From Closterium sp. Naga37s-1 (lineage: Eukaryota > Streptophyta > Zygnematophyceae > Desmidiales > Closteriaceae): a stretch of DNA of 64,000 nucleotides. The notes beneath the pieces were generated by a model that saw only the letters and a list, made by a program, of their open reading frames with translations, was not told where the DNA came from and did no database searches. Location of the stretch: positions 62,001-126,000 of the forward strand of contig CANJKZ010000506.1 of NCBI GenBank assembly GCA_947471745.1, read 5' to 3'. Each line of letters opens with the position of its first letter. Position 1 is the stretch's first letter. Shown here piece by piece: positions 40,470-52,253 of the stretch. Made by a program: the position numbers and the translations under genes.

Positions 40470-43400
40470 ATGCCGGTCGCGGAGAGCAGTCGACTTTACG
40501 CACCAACGCGATCCTCTCTCGCTAAGACACGCGCTGTCAGTCCACCCTCGCAGCGACGCGTCTCCCCCGCAGGCAGCAGCGGAAATGGGGCGCAGGGTTC
40601 CGAGCCACGTGCTGGTTCAGCCCGATCTTTCTCCCCCAATAGAACCGCTGCACCTGCAGCCAACGGGCTCGCGCGAGCAAGCGGAGCAAGGAGCAGGGAG
40701 GGCCAGCGCGTTGAGGTCTCCGCAGACGCGCGGAGATGGTCTGCGGGGAGCGGTCCTGCGCGGTTACCATCCGCCTCGTCTCCCCCTACCTCCCCGCGGT
40801 TCATTCGGCGCAGGGATACCTCCTCCCCGCCCTCCTCCCCTCCCCTCGGACCCGGCCGGCCGTCCCGGCGAACGGACCACGCCCGAGATGGCGGACACGT
40901 GGCACTGGGGAGGCAGGGATTAGCGGTGATGCAGGGACGGCGGCTGTCGGATTCGAGCTCAAGCGTTTCGGTGCTGGGAGTGGTGGAGGAGCAAGGGGGG
41001 GACGCGGGCGAGGGGTCGCGGCAAGGATCAGTGGACGCGTTCGAGGCGATGAGCAACAGCAGCCAGATCAGCGACTCCGGTAGCTACAGCGGCTCGGGGC
41101 CCACCACCGCCAGGAACGGTCATGTCCACGCCACGAACGCTGCGAGGCAGAGCCGTTTGGCTCTTGAGCCGCGCCACGGCGGGCAAGCCGCTAGACTTGC
41201 CACGCATGCTGATGTGGACAGGTATCACGAGGGCGGTCGGCAGTTGGGGCAAATGTTGCGGGGGGGCGCGGGACCGGCGCGCATTGTCAGCCCCGCGGAA
41301 CGTGCCGTAGCCGCGGAGCTTGCGACATTGGCGGATTCCGTCACGGATGCAGACGTGTATGCGCCTTCCGCCGCCGCAGCCGAGCTTATGTCCGCCACTG
41401 ACGGCCTCTTCTCCGCCGCTTCCGCATTCGCCTCTGCCTCTGTTCCCACGCCCCTTGGCGCGCCCTCGCCAACACCCCTCTACAGTCTCTCCGCGCATCA
41501 GCCTGACTCATCCTCCCCGTGGCCCCCGATGGTTGTTGCGCTTGCGCGTCCGCCTGAGGCGGGGCTAGGGGGACTTGATGTGAAGGCGCGGCTGGGGCGG
41601 ACACTGGGGTACGGAAGCGTGGGCGGAGAGGGTGAGGCGGGGGGTAGCTGGGCTACAGGGGGTTCGAACATTGAGGGGCAGGGAAGGGAGAGGCGGCAGC
41701 AGCAGCAGCAGCAGCCAACGAAGGACGCCAAGGAGCTCGCACGGTCGCTTCTGCTGCAGCTGTCCGGCGGCAGGAAGGGGCCGCTGGCGGGAGGCGCGAC
41801 GCAGGTGATTGCGGTGCGCGATCGGAGTGGAGGGGAGGCGGCGCAACGGGACTCCGGAGCCTCGGGAATGCCGGCTGTAGTCCGCGGGGATGGCATGAGC
41901 GGGCAGCGGCAAGGGGTGGAGGGGGCGACCAGTGCTTTCGCAGGTCGAGGGGCCGTGACTGGCAGGAAGGCGGAGCAGGGGGAGGTTGACTCGATAATGA
42001 CACAGCGAGGTGCTTATAACGAGAAGCAGCGCGGTGACACTGAGAGGACGGGCGGTGGCGTAATGGGCGGTGCGAGTTTCGACGATGACGTGATGGCGGG
42101 AGAGGACGAGCAGCATGAGGAGAAGCCTGCGTGGCGGCAGCCGTGGTCGCAGCGACGACCACAGCACGATGACGTGTCGCCACCACAGCAGCAGCAGCAG
42201 CAGCAGGAGGAGGAGGAGGAGGAGGAGGAGGAAGTTTGGCTGGAGCATGAAAAGGTGCCACAGCAAGTCGAGTTGCAGGAGCATATGCAGCAGCAAGTCG
42301 AGTTGCAGCAGGAGGACGAGGACCGATCAGAGGAGACGGAAGCAAAGAGTTTGGAGGATGAAGAGGAGCAACGGCATGTGGGCACGCGAGCAGAGGAGCA
42401 GGCGGTGCAGCAGAGGCAGCAGAAGCTGCCGTCGCAGCCAAGCCTTTTCCAGCAGGGGCAGGGGCAGGGGCAGCAGGGGCAGCAGCAGGGGGCGGCGGGG
42501 GGCAGTCCGGTAACAACTCTGGATGTGGCGCTGAGCAAGGGGTCCCCCTCAACCGATGCAGGTGAGGAGGAGGGCGGGCTCGCCTTGCACGCAAGCATGC
42601 ACGCACTCGCCGACGCCCACGCCCACTGGCTCTCCGCGGATGCCAGCCAAACAGAGGACCTGCAAGCTGAAGAGGACATGGAGAAGCTTGGAGGTGCAGA
42701 GGAAGAGGCAGAAGCCTGGGGGGAAGCAGAGCGCGTGTGGGGCGATGAGCCTTGCATGCCTGCCCAACAGGCGCTGCCCCTCTCGCACACACAAGGTGCC
42801 TGCCTCACCGTCTCTCACTGTGAAGGGGACGTATCAGTGCACCATGCCTGCCGTGTTGTGCCATGTGTCAGCTGGTGACGTATGTCGCTGCACTGTGCGT
42901 AGATTGATGGACCTCCTAGCATCATGCTTCCTATCATCACATGGGTGACGCTTTTCTATTCACTATCCTCCTGCTGTGCCCTGAATTTTGCCTCCTAAAA
43001 TTTTCTTCCGATCTCTCCTCTCCTCCCAATCCACACTCGCTGTGCAGGAGACAAGGCACCCGACTCGTCCCTGCTCGCACCAGCAAACCCTCCTCCTGCC
43101 CCTCCTCTCACCACCGCCGCCACCCCCGCAGCAGGCCCACTCCAACCGCCCGTCTCAGCGCCCCCGCCTCCTCTCCCGCTGCCACCACTGGACTCCCTAA
43201 GCACAGTGGATCTGGGCACGCTCGCCTTTGTGCCGTCACCAGCGGGCATGGAGGAGGATCTAGAGTACATTCGTTACGTGCTCGTTGCTGCTGGCTTCGC
43301 CAACCGCTCCCTCCCCCCCGCGGCGTCTCCAGCTGCGCCCATCAGTGCGGCGGTGTTTGAAGTGCTGGAGGCGGAGTTCCTGTCGCTGGATGGCATCATT

Positions 43401-44186
43401 GTTGACCCTGCTACCCCCCTGGGGCCCGTCACGGGGCAATCAGCATCAGCGGGGGGTAAGGTGGGAGGTCCGAGCGCATCATCGCCAGAGGCAGCAGCAG
43501 CAGCAGCAGCAGCAGATGGGTTGTCGGAGAGTGAGAGCCTGCCATCAGACGCAGCGCCGGCCTTCTCCTCACCAGCCCTCCCCGCTAATTACCCCGACGA
43601 GCGGCGCCAGCGCCGCCTCCTCTTTGACGCGGTGAACGAATCTCTCGGCCGCCGCCTCGCGCCCTTCCTCCTGCCCTCCCAACCCTGGCAGCACCTGCAT
43701 GCCGCCCGGCCTGCACCCCTACGGAAACGGCCAGCCGGGCGGCGGCTGCTGCAGGAGGTGTGGGCAGAAATCCACTCGTGGGCTGTGCCCATGTCTGATG
43801 ACGTGTTTGACACCCTTGATGACCTGGCACGAAGGGACTTGTGGAAGGGGCTGGACACGTGGATTCCCCTGGATAAGGCTGTGGATGATGAGGTGCCAGA
43901 TGTTGTGTTTCGATTGGAGGAGGTGCTGATGGGGGAGTTGATTGGGGAGATGTGTGCGGAATGGGTGGAGATTGGGAGGAGAAGGCAGAAACGGGGAGAT
44001 GGAATGGACGAGTTGATGGATGGCGGAAAGAAGCATGGTGGAGGGAGTGATGTTGTGTTTGTAGCAGGTAAGGATGGAGCTAAGGCAGGTGCGGTGGCCG
44101 TGGAAGAGAAGGAAAGTGGTTCGGCAAGAGGGTCACCGGTTGGCAGTGGAAGCAGGTCTATAAGGTGGCTGAGGCTTGGGAGATGA
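40470..44186 (+). CDS. DUF4378 (LONGIFOLIA/TRM-like) protein
   Basis: Two exons, 40470-42795 and 43048-44186, encode 1154 residues. The first about 850 residues are low complexity: Ser/Arg/Pro-rich at the N-terminus (SPPSQRRVSPAGS, FSPNRTAAP), then Gly-rich, then Gln/Glu-rich around 42185-42430. The C-terminal region carries a DUF4378 domain: MEEDLEYIRYVLVAAGF, RRLLFDAVNESLGRRL, then GRRLLQEVWAEIHSW and VFRLEEVLMGELIGEMCAEW. In land plants such proteins (TRM/LONGIFOLIA) bind microtubules and recruit TON1/PP2A to the cortical array, controlling cell elongation. A similar role here is inference from the single domain. It diverges from the ELAPOR-like gene. Confidence 0.8.
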
Positions 44187-44674
44187 GTGATTTGAACTGA
44201 CGCTTGACACCAGTCCTAACACCGTCGCTGAAGCTAGACTAATCTAGCCAGGCGCTGGATCCGAATTGTGATGAATTGGTAATGCATGCAGTGTTCTTCC
44301 TACACATCCCGTTTGTTACACCTGATTGACATCCTTGTACCAGGGCTTGCAATGAATTTTGCTGGTATGTCTTTTACTTTGAAACAAACAAATGCCTGCA
44401 GCTTTTCCATTTCATTCATCTAATGCGTTGTGCATCTACAGCACCCAATTTTCATTATTTTCTGAAACAGCTGCACTACTCTGTCGCGTGCAGAGCATTG
44501 CATCGAAGGTTATCCCGCCCTAGTTCTAAGTTAGTGCAATAGTCAGCAGCCAGGACACCATTCTTCCTGAACAGCAGACGCACGCAGCCTGGCCGACAGC
44601 GGCTTGGTTAACCTCCGTAGCTATTTTATCGCGCTAGGTGGTGTGAAGGCGACTCCGCTTTTCTTCCCTCGAAA
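44187..44674. other. Intergenic between the DUF4378 gene and VHA-F
   Basis: No gene or repeat recognised; contains the 3' flank of the DUF4378 gene and the promoter of VHA-F. Confidence 0.5.
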
Positions 44675-45397
44675 ATGGCTGCCACCGCCTCGGCCATTGC
44701 TGCGTCTAGACCAGATGGTTACTTGATAGCCATGATCGCAGATGAGGTAGGGGGAACTTGGACTAGCGATCCCTCTCTCTAATGCTCGCGTCATTTTTCT
44801 CACACCGAGTTCGCGTAGGTGGGTAGAAGACCACGATAAATGACATTTTCGCGTTTATTTGATTCACATGCGCAGGACACGATAACCGGATTTCTGCTGG
44901 CCGGAGTGGGTCACATGGACGTACGGCGACGGAAGAACTATCTTGTCGTCGACTCCAGTGAGCTTTTCGCGACCGGAAGTTGTTCCCTGAGTCAGCACCT
45001 GTCAGTTTATTTTCGATTTGGTGCTGATCAGGAGGTTTTCTGCTCGTGTGTTTTCAGAGACCCCTGTGCGACAGATCGAGGAGTCGTTTAAAGAGTTCAG
45101 CAACAGGGAGGACGTCGCCGTCATTCTTATCAGCCAATATGTGGGTCGCCTCGCATGATACGCTCATCTCGCTGTAGTTCCGATTTAGCCTCATCAACGC
45201 CATTCAAGCATTGTCCCTGTGCCGTGCAGATCGCCAACATGATTCGGTACAGCATCGACAGCTACAACAAGCCCATACCCGCCGTGCTGGAGATCCCCAG
45301 CAAGGAGCACCCGTACGACCCCAACCAGGACTCCATTCTGTCGCGCGTGAAGCACATGTTTGCCTCCTCTGAGTCCGTTTCTGACTCCAGGGTCTGA
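44675..45397 (+). CDS. VHA-F: V-type H+-ATPase subunit F
   Basis: Central-stalk (rotor) subunit of the V1 sector, coupling ATP hydrolysis to proton pumping at the vacuole and endomembranes. Four exons, 44675-44746, 44876-44957, 45058-45140 and 45230-45397, give 134 residues, close to the usual length of about 120-130. Motifs: IAMIADEDTITGFLLAGVG, RKNYLVVDSKT, FSNREDVAVILISQYIANMI and NKPIPAVLEIPSKEHPYDP. The start ATG is in a good context (GAAAATGGCT). Convergent with the HtrA gene. Confidence 0.97.
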
Positions 45398-45829
45398 CAC
45401 GCCCCGCACTGCCGCGCACGCTCACACGCTCACAGCCCATCTCCAAATCGTTCCCTTATTTCCAAGTTCGTTCAAGCTCCTGTCCTGTCTGATTCCGCTA
45501 TGCACTCTGCACTCTGCACAGCCTGTCCCTGTACGCACGCTGTGTGCAGGTTGGTTGCCTATACCTCTCTCTCTATAAGGTCCCTGTTCAATAGTTGTGT
45601 AGCTTATTGGTTTCTTTCCTTGACAGATGCAGACGACAGAGATACATGACAAAGCAGTACCGGTATCAAGCATTCGCTGCTTTCAAGTCACTTGATAAAG
45701 CCTGTACACTATCACCACAGAGAAAGTGACCACCCAGCTAGGAAAAGTTGGATTATTGGATAGTATCTCAGCTCCTTGGCATGAGGCATGCAAAAAGGAG
45801 GAGAGTGGTGTGGGACAGGTCATGTCACG
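45398..45829. other. Convergent 3' flanks of VHA-F and the HtrA gene
   Basis: No gene recognised; should hold both 3' UTRs. No strong polyadenylation motif was picked out. Confidence 0.45.
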
Positions 45830-48800
45830 TCACATGTCAGGTGTGGCCTCTTCAGTGACAATTGTGAGAGTGACTGTCTTCCCATTGGCTCTCTTGACGA
45901 CCAGGGGCACCTTGACGCCCACCTTGTCTCCCAGCAAGTCCAGCACCTGGCGGGAGGAGGTCACTGGCTGCCCGGCAAACTCCACTATCACATCACCTGG
46001 CTGCAGCCCTCCCCTGGCTGCAGGTGAGCCAGGAATAACCTGGCGGGGGAGAGGAGGAGGTCGTGGGAGAGGAGCAAAAGACATGGTGAGATGGTCAAGG
46101 GGGGAAACACGACAGCACAAGCAACGCAAAGTTAGAACACCAAGGAGTGTGGGTCTGGCTGGAATGGAGTGGCATTACAGATATGGACCTGAGAGCACAC
46201 GCCACCTGACCACCCTACACCTGAGCCCACATGAGCAAGTCACCTGGGGGACGAGGATGCCAGCATCGACCGGGGGGAAGGAGGGGTCTCTGTCCCTCAG
46301 CTGGGCTGCAATGGACGCGTTCAGCTCCAACATCTTGATGCCCACGAATGGCCTCACCACTCGCCTGCACATGGGGGGTGACACGAGACGGGGGGAGGGG
46401 GGGAAGAAACGCAGCGAAAGAGAGAGCAAGCTGACCCTGTCTGTTTCACCTTAACATGCCCTTCCTCTCACGCATCCAAATTTAGTTGTAAACTGCAATA
46501 TGATTAGGGATTGTGGAACAGACCCCTCTGATGCTCTGGCCCCATGCCCCTTGCCCCACTGTTCTCCTCCAATGCCATTCTCTACCCCTCTATACCCCTC
46601 AGTTAATTCAGCCCCACTGACCCGTGGCGGGAGAGCTGGTCGAGGATGTGAACAGCGGAGTCAATGGGGATGGCGAAGCTGACCCCATCAGCTGCCAGTG
46701 CCTTCATGTTGTTGATGCCCACCACCTCCCCGTCCAGATTCACCAGCGGACCCCCGCTGTTGCCCTGCTCGCCCCCGTGTCACATGCACACACATGGCTA
46801 TTTTTTTAGCGCCTATGAAAATGACTGCTGCCCTGCTCCCCCACGTGTCACACACACACGGACACACACGTGCCGTTCATGGTTTGTGAGACGGGCTTCA
46901 CCAGTGGGGCATGAGTACACGGATTCAGAGGTATGGTATGCGCATGACCTGGACACAGCAACCCATGGTCTGGGAAGCTAGGCATGTGTGATGGTAATGG
47001 TATGGCAGGAACTGTGGTGCACGTGTGCATGGGGTTGCTGATGCTGTGCATGTTCACACCGCATTGATGGCTGCGTCTGTTTGAATGTAATCCATTCGCC
47101 CTCCTCTCAGTCCCAGCTCTGTGCCCTTGCGATCCACACAACTGCACGCCACCGCGGGAGGGCGGGAAGAGAAACAGCAGAAACGGCGTTTGTAACGAGA
47201 TGGTAACATGTTGTAACCCTATCTGCCCCAAGTCTGTCCTACAACGCTCATTCCAGACAGCAGCAGTGAAAAACGGGCAGGCAGCAGAAGTGAGGGTGTG
47301 CGCACGCGCACCTGACGATGCCAGCAGTGACGGTGTTGGAGAGGTGCAGCGGCGACCCCAGCGCCACCACCCAGTCCCCCGGGCGCAGTGCCTTGGACGA
47401 CCCTAGCTTCACCACCGGCAGCGGCGACGGCGCCGACACCTGATGCAGCAGGTTGGGAGGCAGAGAGCAGGGGTGGACAGCCACTCGCTTGGGGAGCACA
47501 GCGCTCTTATGGCGAGGAGTAAGGTTGTGACAGCGTGGAGATAGAGAGTGACGGGGGCAGCACAAGCGGAATGGACGCGGGAGGTAGGTGAGTGGTGGGA
47601 CGGGTGGGTGGGAGAAGGAGCAAGGCTTGGAGCGCGTTGACAAAGGAGGTGTGGGAGCACCTTGACGAGGGCGATGTCAGAGAGCGAGTCAAAGCTCAGC
47701 ACGTGGCCGTCAAACGTGCGTCCGTCCTGCAGCGTCACCTGCAGCTGCTATCAAGGACCAGCGGAGGGGCAGGGCAGGCAGCAGTTGGCACATGCGTGAG
47801 CTCACATACCACTATATAGCAGAGGTGAGTGGAGATGAGGACTGCAGTAGGGCCACAGGACAAGCCTGGCCAACACACTATGCGCACTGTTCACAGTGTG
47901 TTGGCCAGGCTCCCATTGCACACAACAGCCTCGTTTCCCCCGTCCCCAGCTCCCCCCCCTTAACCTGCCACCATATCCCTTACTCTGCCCCTCAATCTGC
48001 TTCCAGCTCCCCAGCGCTCCTCACCTGTCCCCAGCCCCCTCCCCCCCCTCTCCCCTCCCCCCCCCCAAGCGGCGCTGACCGTGGCGCGGGAGCTCCAGTA
48101 GGGCGCGGAGGAGGCGGAGGGGTCGACCATCTCGGCCACAGTAGCTCTCCTTACCTTCGCCCCAGCACCCCTCACCGTACCCCATGCGCCCCTCACCGTG
48201 CTCCCCCCCACCCCCCCTCCTCTTCTCCCTGCCACGCGCGCCCCCCCCAGCGCCCCTCACCGTGGCGCGGGAGCTCCAGTAGGGCGCGGAGGAGGCGGAG
48301 GGGTCCCTCACCGTGCCCCCAGAGCGCCCCCCCCCACAGCATCACTCACCGTGGCGCGGGAGCTCCAGTAGGGCGCGGAGGAGGCGGAGGGGTCGACCAT
48401 CTCCGCCACCACGTGAGCGTTGGTGAGAATGAGCCCGTCCGCGCGGATTATGGCGCCCGACCCCATCGCCTGCCCGCTGAACATGCCCCTGCCTGCGGGG
48501 GTATGGGGGAGAAAGGGGGGGAACGGGGGGGGAGAGGGGGGGAGAGGGGGAGGCAGGAGGGCGAGGGTGCAGGGGAAGGTGAGTGGCGATGGATACATGA
48601 CGGTGCGTTCTTACAAGCCACATGTACATGAACCCACGCATGCACAACCCCCAACTCAAGCGGACTCCCACTGTCCACTCACCCACACTGACTGTCAGAT
48701 TGACCACAGCAGGCGCTGCCCTTGCAGCCGCGTCAGCAATGGCATGTCGTGACAAACAATCCCGCCCACACGTCACACCACCACTATCCGCATCCCCTTT

Positions 48801-49646
48801 TTCCCTCGCATCCGCCTCCCCCTGCCCCGTCCCTGCCATTACCCCTACCCCACTCCCCCCCTGTTTCCCTCTCTCAACTTCCTTCGTCCACTCTCCGTCC
48901 CCATCCTTAACCCCTTTCCCCCCTTCCCCCTGCGCCTCCGCCTTTCCCCCAGGTTCCCCTTCCCCCGGGAGCAGCCGTTTGATCCCCTCAACCACGCTGC
49001 GGGGAGCGGGAAGGGATCCATGCGGGGAGGGCGCGGGCAAAGGCGGGGAGTCGGGGCCGGGGAAGGGGATAGCCGTTGGGGAAGCATCGGCGGTGAGAAC
49101 CAAGCGCGGGATGAATCCTGCGCGAGGCGAGACAGTAGCTTCAAGCGGAGATAACGGCCGGGAGGGGTGGGTGGAATATGCGGGCGCGGAATCGAGTGAA
49201 CTGTTGAAAGGAGAGGCGGACAAGGGAATAGCGGATCGCGCGAATTGAGCGGATGGAAGTGGAAGACGGGAAGGCGCTTCCGCATGAGGGGAATGAAGCG
49301 CAGCTACCGCCGTCGCTCCGCCTGCCAGTGCGCCGGCGAGAGCGGGCAAGAACCAAGAGAAACGGCGCGATGATGAAGAGGAGGGGGATAAGGGCGTCGC
49401 TGATGTCACTGATTGGTGCAATCTCCTGATTCCCGTTTTCGCAGCTTGTAGCGGAGCTAGAGGTTCCGCGGCTGCCCCGACCCACATTTCCCGCACAAAG
49501 AAAACCCGCATGACGTCACTGGCTCGCCGCGACATGAATTGTGCGAACAGGTAGGATGTCATGGCTAAAAAAACGCGATAACCACCGCGATCGGCGCTGG
49601 AACCTTCGGTGGCACCAACAAAATTGAATGTTGGCCCACTCACCAT
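45830..49646 (-). CDS. HtrA/Deg-family serine protease with PDZ domain, probably mitochondrial
   Basis: ATP-independent quality-control protease. Eight exons in gene order: 49646-48683, 48492-48350, 47738-47661, 47439-47312, 47141-47060, 46764-46622, 46364-46244, 46039-45830, giving 622 residues. The trypsin-like triad is complete: His in [11 protein letters not shown], Asp in SDIALVK and Ser in GNSGGPLVN. One C-terminal PDZ domain ([20 protein letters not shown]) follows. The N-terminus is basic, with a possible membrane segment ([19 protein letters not shown]) and a long Pro/Ser/Gly-rich linker before the protease. This resembles HTRA2/DEG14-type enzymes of mitochondria. The start is uncertain: in-frame ATGs at 49646, 49562 and 49535 are all possible, the last giving the most typical presequence. 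Intron 2 carries two extra copies of the exon 2 tail. Confidence 0.9.
47864..47910. repeat. Foldback: 16-bp perfect inverted repeat
   Basis: GCCTGGCCAACACACT at 47864-47879 pairs with its exact complement at 47895-47910 around a 15-bp loop, inside intron 2 of the HtrA gene. No target duplication seen. Confidence 0.95.
48078..48305 (-). repeat. Two copies of HtrA exon 2 tail plus donor in intron 2
   Basis: The last 45-60 bp of exon 2 (encoding [15 protein letters not shown]) recur at 48258-48305 and 48078-48139 with GTGAGG and GTCAGC donors. The coding part is identical or differs by a silent change. They lie downstream in gene orientation. Confidence 0.9.
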
Positions 49647-50432
49647 AAAAAACGCGTCATAAACACGCCACTCCGGCTTCGTTAGTGACTTTGATTCTCA
49701 CCAGTGCCACTTTCTGCTGAAAAACAAATCGATACAAATTAATTCCACTTTCGAAGTTAACGAATCTATGGAATTGAGGCACTGTAGTGTACTACCAGGT
49801 TGGCTTGTGGAGTGAGACAAACACGCAGCGAAGTGAAGAGTGAGACGAAATCGGTGCGATCTCATCGCACCTTCCTTCTCGAAAACCTTCATTTACTGCG
49901 TATGATTGTATGGAAGTGTCCATCACGTGACGAGCACGCTAGCAGTCCTAACGAATTTGCTGCGGCAAAGATCCGCCAGGCTGGAATTTAGCATGCCCTT
50001 GCAACAATTCAGGTGCCCCTACCAATTCAAGTTTCCACCAGCAGAAGTCGCAAATGTGTAGTCCAGAGTCTGCCTTTGCGACGCCAGAGAAGTGGCAGCA
50101 GCAAAGCAGAGTGCGTTTTTGCTGGAGGTTCTCCGCCCTGACTGCAGCACAAATGTAGTTTCTGATCTGATGTCTGTTGAAGATTCGTCATGGAATGTTT
50201 TCTCTACAAAAATCTAATCGGCCGATGGTGGTCCATGTGATAATCCCGTTCGTTATCATTAATCCGCAACGGGTTTGGGGTTCCTGCGCATGCTATTGGC
50301 GGAAGGAAGACTTCCAGACGCTGAGAAAATGATTCGGGCCTTTTGATGCATCGCACTATTCTCCACGCGTGCCACAAAAAATACGATGCTCCCAACATGT
50401 CAAGGTTTCGCCCATCGTCTGGAGGTCTAGAG
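49647..50432. other. Intergenic, upstream of the HtrA gene
   Basis: No gene recognised. Probably holds the HtrA promoter near 49650-49900. Confidence 0.5.
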
Positions 50433-50943
50433 CAGGCCTGTCGAAGTTCCTGGGGCCCATACTTGGGAGTCCCCAGCTCCTCCCTATCTGACCCTGTTTT
50501 GGCCGTAGCTGAGTGTTTTGGCGCCCTTAACGGTCACGGGCGCAGGCCAAAGTGAAAACTTGATATCCGGGCTTGCACTTACACTATCTTAGCTAAGGGA
50601 AAGTTCGGCTGCTCCAAAGCTGACTTAGAGATATCACAAACACGGGAAAAATGCTAAGGGAAAAAACCCCTTGGCGTGCTCTCGTGCAACCTAAGGAGAA
50701 AGGGGGGGGGAGTGGGGGGGTCAGGCAGAATTTATTGGGGGGGGGATCCTAGAACCGGAAATCAAAACTTTGTGGGTGGGGAAGGCCTGGTTGGAGCACT
50801 TAACGCATCCGGGGAAGGGTCGAACGAAGCACTTAGTGGCACGGGTGCAGGGCGATCCTAACACTTTATGCAGTCGAGCTGGAGCAAAAGTAGCCCGGAA
50901 TTTCAGGGCATTAAGGGCATATGCCCGTCAATCGACAGGCCTG
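50433..50943. mobile_element. Non-autonomous hAT-type element (MITE), copy 2
   Basis: 511 bp with 12-bp terminal inverted repeats CAGGCCTGTCGA and a perfect 8-bp target duplication GTCTAGAG at 50425-50432 and 50944-50951. It shares the subterminal block near the right end (TTTCAGGGCATTAAGGGCAT) with the copy at 2391-2876, so the two are one family though diverged in the middle. No coding capacity. Confidence 0.9.
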
Positions 50944-50951
50944 GTCTAGAG

Positions 50952-52253
50952 TCGCTAGACAGCGAAGGTAGACTAGCGTCTTCTTTACTGGCAAATTCAG
51001 TAGGTGTGCGCCAATAGCTTGACGTAGTCCCTAAACTTACGTGAACGTTTAGTTACTGTCACCTGTAATCCCACAACTTGTTCTTTCTAGGCTTGAATCG
51101 CCGGGTCATGCTCTTGGCGTGGAACCACCTTCAGACCAACATTACAGTACCACAGAATGGAATAAAGTTAGGGCGTTTAGTGTACACCGTTGACTGGGAA
51201 TTTTCAAAAGGTGTGTAACCTGTGGCATCTACAAAGTTGTGAATTCGGCGGGAATACAGCAAGGCTTTCTGTATTGGTCGGATCATTTCGAATTTTGACG
51301 CACAGGCTGGCAGGCAGGCAGGCACAGCCAACATCGTCGCCAACACCATCGTCGCTGGTCGCACCAAGCATGTGCACGCCGCATTTCCCCGCTGAGTGTG
51401 GCTGGGCGCGCTGCGTTTACTGTCGCCACAAGCCCAATAAATCCCAGATTGGTATTCACAGTGTTTTCGCACAGTAATGGTGCAGTGCGCTAAAGCGAGA
51501 TAATAAGTGTTACAGCGCGGTACAGTCCAGTGTCCTGAAAGCTCAATATAGAAGGCACTACCCCTTTCCTCAGCAAATTCGACAGCCCAATTCATGGCGC
51601 TCAGCTCAGCTGTCAGGGATTGATGACTCGACTCTAGTGCACTAGGGCACGGCCGATTGATCGACCACACGGACGTGCCTGCTGCTGAGGGGCGATCCTT
51701 GAGCCGAGGGACAATCAGCAAATCGCCCTCACTCATTCCCGCTGCCCCTCTCGGGACAGCAGGGCTTCAAGATGGACGGCACAGGAGCTAAGAAGCTCTT
51801 AGGTGAACGTCTTATTCAAGGACATCGCCAGGCATAGGAATAGGAACTTTCACAACGGACAAATGCGCAGATGGGCTGAGTGCTGCTCAAGATGCTGCTA
51901 TCTTATGATAGCGAAAGAATACCGCGTTCTTTGGTCGTTTTGTACCCTCGTCATTTGGTCCCCCAAAGCCGTTAGCACAGTTTCTGATCCACCGCGAGCA
52001 GCACAGACGCATCCGCGGCGTGTCGCATGCTACCTTCCTCGAAGCGTTCGTCTAAAACGTGCTCGAGTGTCAATACACGTCGACAATTCGCAGCCCAGCT
52101 TCATTCGAAAGTTCTGATCCAAGCAGTAGCATCAGCCTTGCTGAGAGTACAAGCAATAATCCGTTCTTCGCGGTTCGACGTCGTGCGTTGGAGAGTCTCT
52201 AATAATGACCCATGGTGCAGTCGAATAAGTAGAGAACAGCCTACAAGCGGTTG
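50952..52253. other. Intergenic, with a possible retroelement remnant
   Basis: 1.3 kb with no clear gene apart from the possible RNase H-like remnant at 51540-51736. The right end should hold the promoter of the 1299-residue gene. Confidence 0.4.
51540..51736 (-). pseudogene. Possible RNase H-like remnant of a retroelement
   Basis: A minus-strand open stretch reads SSHQSLTAELSAMNWAVEFA followed by an EERG turn and a hydrophobic strand, which resembles the TxAELxAxxxALxxA helix of retroelement RNase H domains. Only this short part is recognisable and no termini were found. It may equally be chance similarity. Confidence 0.25.
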
